Below are positions 60,603 through 64,000 of a DNA stretch of 64,000 nucleotides, one piece after another. How positions within the stretch are numbered: position 1 is the first letter of the stretch; each line of letters opens with the position of its first letter. Source of the DNA: Stenotrophomonas maltophilia (GTDB taxonomy: Bacteria > Pseudomonadota > Gammaproteobacteria > Xanthomonadales > Xanthomonadaceae). The notes under the pieces are model-generated. The model ran no database searches and was not told the origin of the DNA. It worked only from the letters and a program-made list of their open reading frames with translations. The stretch is from the NCBI RefSeq assembly GCF_039555535.1, contig NZ_CP154630.1, forward strand, positions 4,291,001 to 4,355,000, given 5' to 3'. A program made the position numbers and the translations under genes.

Positions 60603-62156
60603 TTACCGTGGACGCTGCAGCGCCTCCTGCACCGCCGCAGCCACGTCGGTGTTGTCGATGTAACTGCCGTCGTTCCAGCGCACGTGCTGACGGTAGCCGG
60701 CATCAACGCCGCGCACGCGCTTGGCCAGCAGTTCCGACCCCGCGCCCTTGGCCCACAATGGCACCAGCGCGTTGGAGTGGTTACCGGTGGGTCGGAAGCT
60801 CATCCCCGGCATGCGGCCGCGTCCATGGTTCCTTATCGGTTCGAAGGCCACGATCTGCGCGTCCGGGCCCATCGGCATGCTGTTGTCGTGGTCGGTGGTG
60901 ACGATCAACAGGTTTCGCTCCCAGCCACCGTTACGCTCGATCCAGTCGACCACCGCCGTCACCGCGTCGTTGAACTCCACAGTTTCCTCGATCAGGCGGC
61001 CGTACTGCGGCTGGTCCGTGCACTGGCCGTAGTGCCATTCGGTACCGCAGGCACTGGTATGCGCGGCCCAGTCGGTGGCGCCGCCTTCCACCATCAGGAA
61101 CAAGCCGCGGGGGGAACGCTGCTGCAGGAACTGCAGCGCGCCACGGGTCATGGTCGCCAGATCGGGCACGCTGTCGATCTTCCTCACTCCCGAAGGCGTG
61201 GCTGCATCCTTGCCCAGCACCTGCAGGCGGCGCGCCTGCTGCAGGGTGTTGGCCACGCGCGGTACACCGATCAGCGGCCTGTCGGCCGGCAACCGTCCCT
61301 GCGCCAGTGCGGCGAACGCTTCCTTGCTGCGGATCAGGCGCCACGGTCCCGCCGGATTGCCGGCGATGGTGCTGCCCGCTTCCAGCTGCTGCCAATCCTG
61401 CTGCGACACCCACTGCCATGGATTCGCGCAGCCCTCTGCGTTTGCGGCGTCCGTGCCTTCGTTACAGGCGCGGCCGTCGACGCTGTAGCCGGGGCCACCG
61501 GTGCCCATCACCAGGTCCATGTGCCCTTGCGACAGCATCTGGTGGGCGATGGCGTGGTAGTTGTTGCGCGCTGCGTTCTGCGCTGCGAACGCAGCGGGCG
61601 TGGCGTGCGCGAAAGGCACCGAGGTGACCACGCCGGTGGCCATTCCCAGGCGCTTGGCGCGCAGCGTGTTGAATTCAACAGCGTTGCCATCGTTGTCCAC
61701 ATTGATGGCGTTGTTGTAGGTCTTGATGCCCGAAGACAGCGCCGTGCCTGCTGCGGCGCTGTCGGTCGCCACCGCGGCCAGGTACTGGTAGCCGGCGAAC
61801 GGCAGGTCCTGCGCCGGCACCGGCTCGGTATCCCAGGCCTTGCCAACGTCGTAGCCGAGGGTCTGCGCGTTGTCGCCGGTCGGCTGGCTGCTGGCGTTCA
61901 ACGGGAACGTGGTGACCGCCAGGCGATGCGGGAAATCCGCATAGGGGGCGCCTTCGCGGCTGCCGTATTGCCAGTAGGCAGCGGCATCCCAGGTACCCCA
62001 ACCCGCGCCGTCATTGATCATCACGATCACGTTGTACGGACGGACGTCACCGGAAGGAACGGCCCCGGCACGCAGAGCGGGCTGGCAGCCGCCAAGCCCG
62101 GCCAGCGCAAGCAGCAGCGAGGAGTGGAGCCAGCGGCGTGGCGTACGTGCCGTCAT
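60603..62156 (-). CDS. alkaline phosphatase, lipoprotein form
   Basis: 517 residues. Lipoprotein signal with LGGC (C24). Alkaline phosphatase superfamily: NVIVMINDGAGW, the phosphoserine motif ATDSAAAGTAL, EGGATDW, TTDHDNS and TGNHSN for metal binding. It releases phosphate in the periplasm. No clear Pho box was seen upstream, so phosphate control is not shown. Confidence 0.92.
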   Translation of the reverse strand: MTARTPRRWLHSSLLLALAGLGGCQPALRAGAVPSGDVRPYNVIVMINDGAGWGTWDAAAYWQYGSREGAPYADFPHRLAVTTFPLNASSQPTGDNAQTLGYDVGKAWDTEPVPAQDLPFAGYQYLAAVATDSAAAGTALSSGIKTYNNAINVDNDGNAVEFNTLRAKRLGMATGVVTSVPFAHATPAAFAAQNAARNNYHAIAHQMLSQGHMDLVMGTGGPGYSVDGRACNEGTDAANAEGCANPWQWVSQQDWQQLEAGSTIAGNPAGPWRLIRSKEAFAALAQGRLPADRPLIGVPRVANTLQQARRLQVLGKDAATPSGVRKIDSVPDLATMTRGALQFLQQRSPRGLFLMVEGGATDWAAHTSACGTEWHYGQCTDQPQYGRLIEETVEFNDAVTAVVDWIERNGGWERNLLIVTTDHDNSMPMGPDAQIVAFEPIRNHGRGRMPGMSFRPTGNHSNALVPLWAKGAGSELLAKRVRGVDAGYRQHVRWNDGSYIDNTDVAAAVQEALQRPR

Positions 62157-62224
62157 TGAACAGTCTCCCAGGCCATAGGCGGCCGAAATGACGGTACGTT
62201 ATATCGTTTCAATATTGCAGCTTC

Positions 62225-63070
62225 ATGCAGCCGCCGCGGACTATCCTGCAGGCCTCCTTCGCCATCGCCGCATGCATGCCGTCTCCCACCTCCGCGCGCG
62301 ACCCGCTCTCGTCCATCACCCTCGATGCAGCAACCCTCACGGTGATCCACCAGCACAACGCCGACATCGCACGACAGCCGGCGTCGCTGACCAAGCTGAT
62401 GACCGCCTACGCGGCCTACGCATGCATCGGGGAGTACGGGCACTCGTGGGACGAAACGGTCACCGTCGCTGACGACGATGTGCATGCCGTGGCCGACGAC
62501 GAAACGCGCATGGGGCTTGTCCCCGGAGAGACCGTCACCCTGGGACGTCTGCTGGAAGGCCTGATGATCGTCTCCGGCAATGACGCGGCACTGGCCATGG
62601 CACGTCATCTGGGCGGATCGCAGCCTGCATTCCTGGAACGCATGAACCGGCACGCGCGCCAGCTGGGCCTTCGCAGCACGTGGTTCGCCAGCGTGTCGGG
62701 CATCACCACGCCGCGTCATGCATCCAGCGCGCGTGACATGGCGGTGCTGGCCGCCTGCCTGCTGAACGATCATCCGCAGATCCTGGCGATCACCGCGCAG
62801 CGCGCGTTTGAACATGGCAGCTTCAGCCGCAACAACCAGAACGCCCTGCTGGGCGATGACGGCGTGGATGGATTGAAGACCGGTTATACCCGCGCTGCAG
62901 GCTTCTGCCTGGCGGCGACCGCGTGCCGGGCGGTACCCGGGCGTGCGCAGCCGGTGCGGCTGATCACCGTGGCCCTGGGTTCTGAAAGCCGCGAGGCACG
63001 CGATGCACGGGTACGTGAGTTGCTGGCCGACGGTTTCGCTGCGCTGGCCGGCACCGCCATGGATGCCTGA
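62225..63070 (+). CDS. D-alanyl-D-alanine carboxypeptidase (peptidase S11)
   Basis: 281 residues, short S11 form. Signal-like N-terminus (ILQASFAIAACMPSPTSA). Active-site motifs: S54-L-T-K57, S117-G-N119, K218-T-G220. It trims the fifth D-Ala from pentapeptides. It lacks the C-terminal amphipathic anchor of DacA, so it should be a soluble periplasmic form. Confidence 0.92.
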   Translation: MQPPRTILQASFAIAACMPSPTSARDPLSSITLDAATLTVIHQHNADIARQPASLTKLMTAYAAYACIGEYGHSWDETVTVADDDVHAVADDETRMGLVPGETVTLGRLLEGLMIVSGNDAALAMARHLGGSQPAFLERMNRHARQLGLRSTWFASVSGITTPRHASSARDMAVLAACLLNDHPQILAITAQRAFEHGSFSRNNQNALLGDDGVDGLKTGYTRAAGFCLAATACRAVPGRAQPVRLITVALGSESREARDARVRELLADGFAALAGTAMDA

Positions 63071-63076
63071 GGCCGA

Positions 63077-63670
63077 TCAGCGGCGCTTGACCGTAGCCAC
63101 GATCAGGCGCTGCAATTCGGCTTCGGCGTCACCCTTGTCCAGCGCCCCGGCAACCACGGCTTCGGACAGGGCTTCGGCTGCACCGAGAATCGCCCAACAC
63201 CCCGCCAGCGGCACTGAGCCGTCAGCGGCGAACGGGCCCAGCCAGGCGTCGCAGTTGTCGATGAAGTCCTGCTGGTAGCGCCGGCGCACCTCATGCAGCT
63301 CCGGCGCGCCCACCAGCGCGGCGAGGATGCCCTGCACTTCACTGCCCTGGCTGAGGATGCAGTCGATGTAACCGGAGGCGATGGCGGCCGCACGATCAGC
63401 CAGCTGTGCCCTGGCGCGACCGATACGCTCGTGGAAGACCACCGTCTGCCGTCCGTCGTAGTCATCGTAGAGCGCGGCCAGCAGGCCGTTGCGGGTCACG
63501 AAGTGGTCGTAGGCCACCGGCTTGGTCACGCCCGCCGCTTCGGCCAGCCGGCCCAGCGTCAGCGCATCGGTGCCTTCTTCGCCGACCAGCGTCCACGCCA
63601 CCTCCAGCAGCTGGCGGGCGCGCTGCTCTCGGGTCAGGCGGCGGCGCATGGGAGAGGTGTTGGCAGGCAT
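63077..63670 (-). CDS. TetR family transcriptional regulator
   Basis: 197 residues. N-terminal HTH: ALTLGRLAEAAGVTKPVAYDHFVTRNGLLAAL-type (AEAAGVTKPVAYDHF). C-terminal helical effector domain. Downstream of the quinone reductase-like gene, 16 bp apart, probably one transcript and feedback control. The alternative start MRRRLTREQ (7 residues shorter) is possible. Confidence 0.9.
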   Translation of the reverse strand: MPANTSPMRRRLTREQRARQLLEVAWTLVGEEGTDALTLGRLAEAAGVTKPVAYDHFVTRNGLLAALYDDYDGRQTVVFHERIGRARAQLADRAAAIASGYIDCILSQGSEVQGILAALVGAPELHEVRRRYQQDFIDNCDAWLGPFAADGSVPLAGCWAILGAAEALSEAVVAGALDKGDAEAELQRLIVATVKRR

Positions 63671-63686
63671 CAGCGGAACACGGTGA

Positions 63687-64000
63687 TCAACTCATCGGAG
63701 TACCAATTTTACGGCCGATTTCCACGGCGGTCTGCAGGTGTGCCTGCGCGGCACCGCTGTCGGCGTCGAGCAGCAGTTCGGACGACAGCACGCGCGCGCC
63801 ACAGTAGTCGAAGATGCCCATGTCGATCTGGGTCTTCATCGCTGTGCCATAGCCGCGCCGTTCGATCATTTCCGCGCCCGCACCGCCAACGCCGACCAGG
63901 TGCACGCGCAGGCGCTGCAGCTTCTTCTGCACCTTGCCATCGGCGCCGTCCTGATAGGCCCAGCCCTGGGTGAACACGCGATCGATCCATCCCTTCAGCA
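63687..64000 (-). CDS. NAD(P)H-dependent flavodoxin-fold oxidoreductase, 5' end outside window
   Basis: C-terminal 104 codons. LKGWIDRVFTQGWAYQDG is the flavodoxin_2 (NQO1/MdaB/KefF-like) motif that lines the active site. The rest continues to TGA at 63687. Function in quinone or azo reduction is inferred. Followed by the TetR gene on the same strand. Confidence 0.85.
   Translation of the reverse strand, partial: LKGWIDRVFTQGWAYQDGADGKVQKKLQRLRVHLVGVGGAGAEMIERRGYGTAMKTQIDMGIFDYCGARVLSSELLLDADSGAAQAHLQTAVEIGRKIGTPMS

Noticed and set aside
62157..62224. CCGTCAT motif near the alkaline phosphatase start, considered as a Pho box
   Set aside because: Only one partial heptamer is present; the required direct repeat is missing.

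Overview
The window is a GC-rich bacterial chromosome segment. It most likely comes from the Stenotrophomonas maltophilia complex or a close Xanthomonadaceae relative. The gene order, the protein families and the density of GTAG-headed short palindromes of the SMAG/REP type (with the arms AGCCGAGC, ATCCACGC, AGTCGACT, TGCCGGCC and CGTCGAGC) all point there. No rRNA, tRNA, CRISPR array, prophage or transposase gene was found. It is mostly core chromosome with strongly repeat-decorated gaps. It holds about 58 protein genes, one frameshifted gene, one leader peptide and one tandem glycine riboswitch.

Layout. 1-5720 (minus): cell-envelope glycosyltransfer (partial O-antigen ligase, GT39 transferase), then rsmB, fmt and def. 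5847-15474 (plus): LysM protein, dprA, smg, two GYF_2-domain membrane proteins, topA, tsaC and two DUF4124 proteins. 15590-22090 (mostly minus): SDR, a small lipoprotein, sppA, a MATE pump, a DUF3106 protein and a sigma-like/DUF3619-like membrane fusion. 22091-27887: an AT-rich gap with two perfect inverted DnaA boxes, then priA, GST, a small membrane protein, a NYN/OST-HTH protein and ndh. 28016-32532: small unknown genes, a GIY-YIG protein, a glycine riboswitch controlling a YicG/TRIC-type glycine transporter, and DAHP synthase behind an aromatic leader-peptide attenuator. 32579-38832: AlkD-like and MarR pair, an OmpR-type two-component system divergent from a retropepsin-like protease, a frameshifted serine hydrolase and a 2OG-Fe oxygenase-like protein. 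38966-43126: groEL/groES with sigma-32 promoter and CIRCE, and a secreted nuclease. 43195-49627: cutA, dsbD and a TlpA-like protein; a large compound inverted-repeat region; a Fur-box-preceded PepSY/flavodoxin reductase. 49748-57973: a MCP with a FliA promoter, an arylamine N-acetyltransferase with a 333-bp segmental duplication next to a glyoxalase, a NarL-type two-component system, DUF2141 and a Tat-exported carotenoid oxygenase. 58037-64000: SBP-like protein, LysR with a divergent small protein, GIY-YIG, alkaline phosphatase, D,D-carboxypeptidase, TetR and a partial quinone reductase.

Themes. Redox and envelope maintenance recur (dsbD-tlpA, ndh, PepSY reductase, sppA, D,D-carboxypeptidase, LysM). 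Several control devices can be read directly: a FYWYYF leader peptide with terminator before DAHP synthase; tandem glycine aptamers; CTTGAA-N14-CTCCATCT plus a CIRCE-like repeat before groES; TAAAGTTC-N11-GCCGATAC before the MCP; a Fur-like inverted repeat before the PepSY reductase; a 10-bp-arm operator on the MarR gene. The GTAG palindromes repeatedly supply the stop codon of the adjacent gene, and two other palindrome families show compensatory stem changes between copies.
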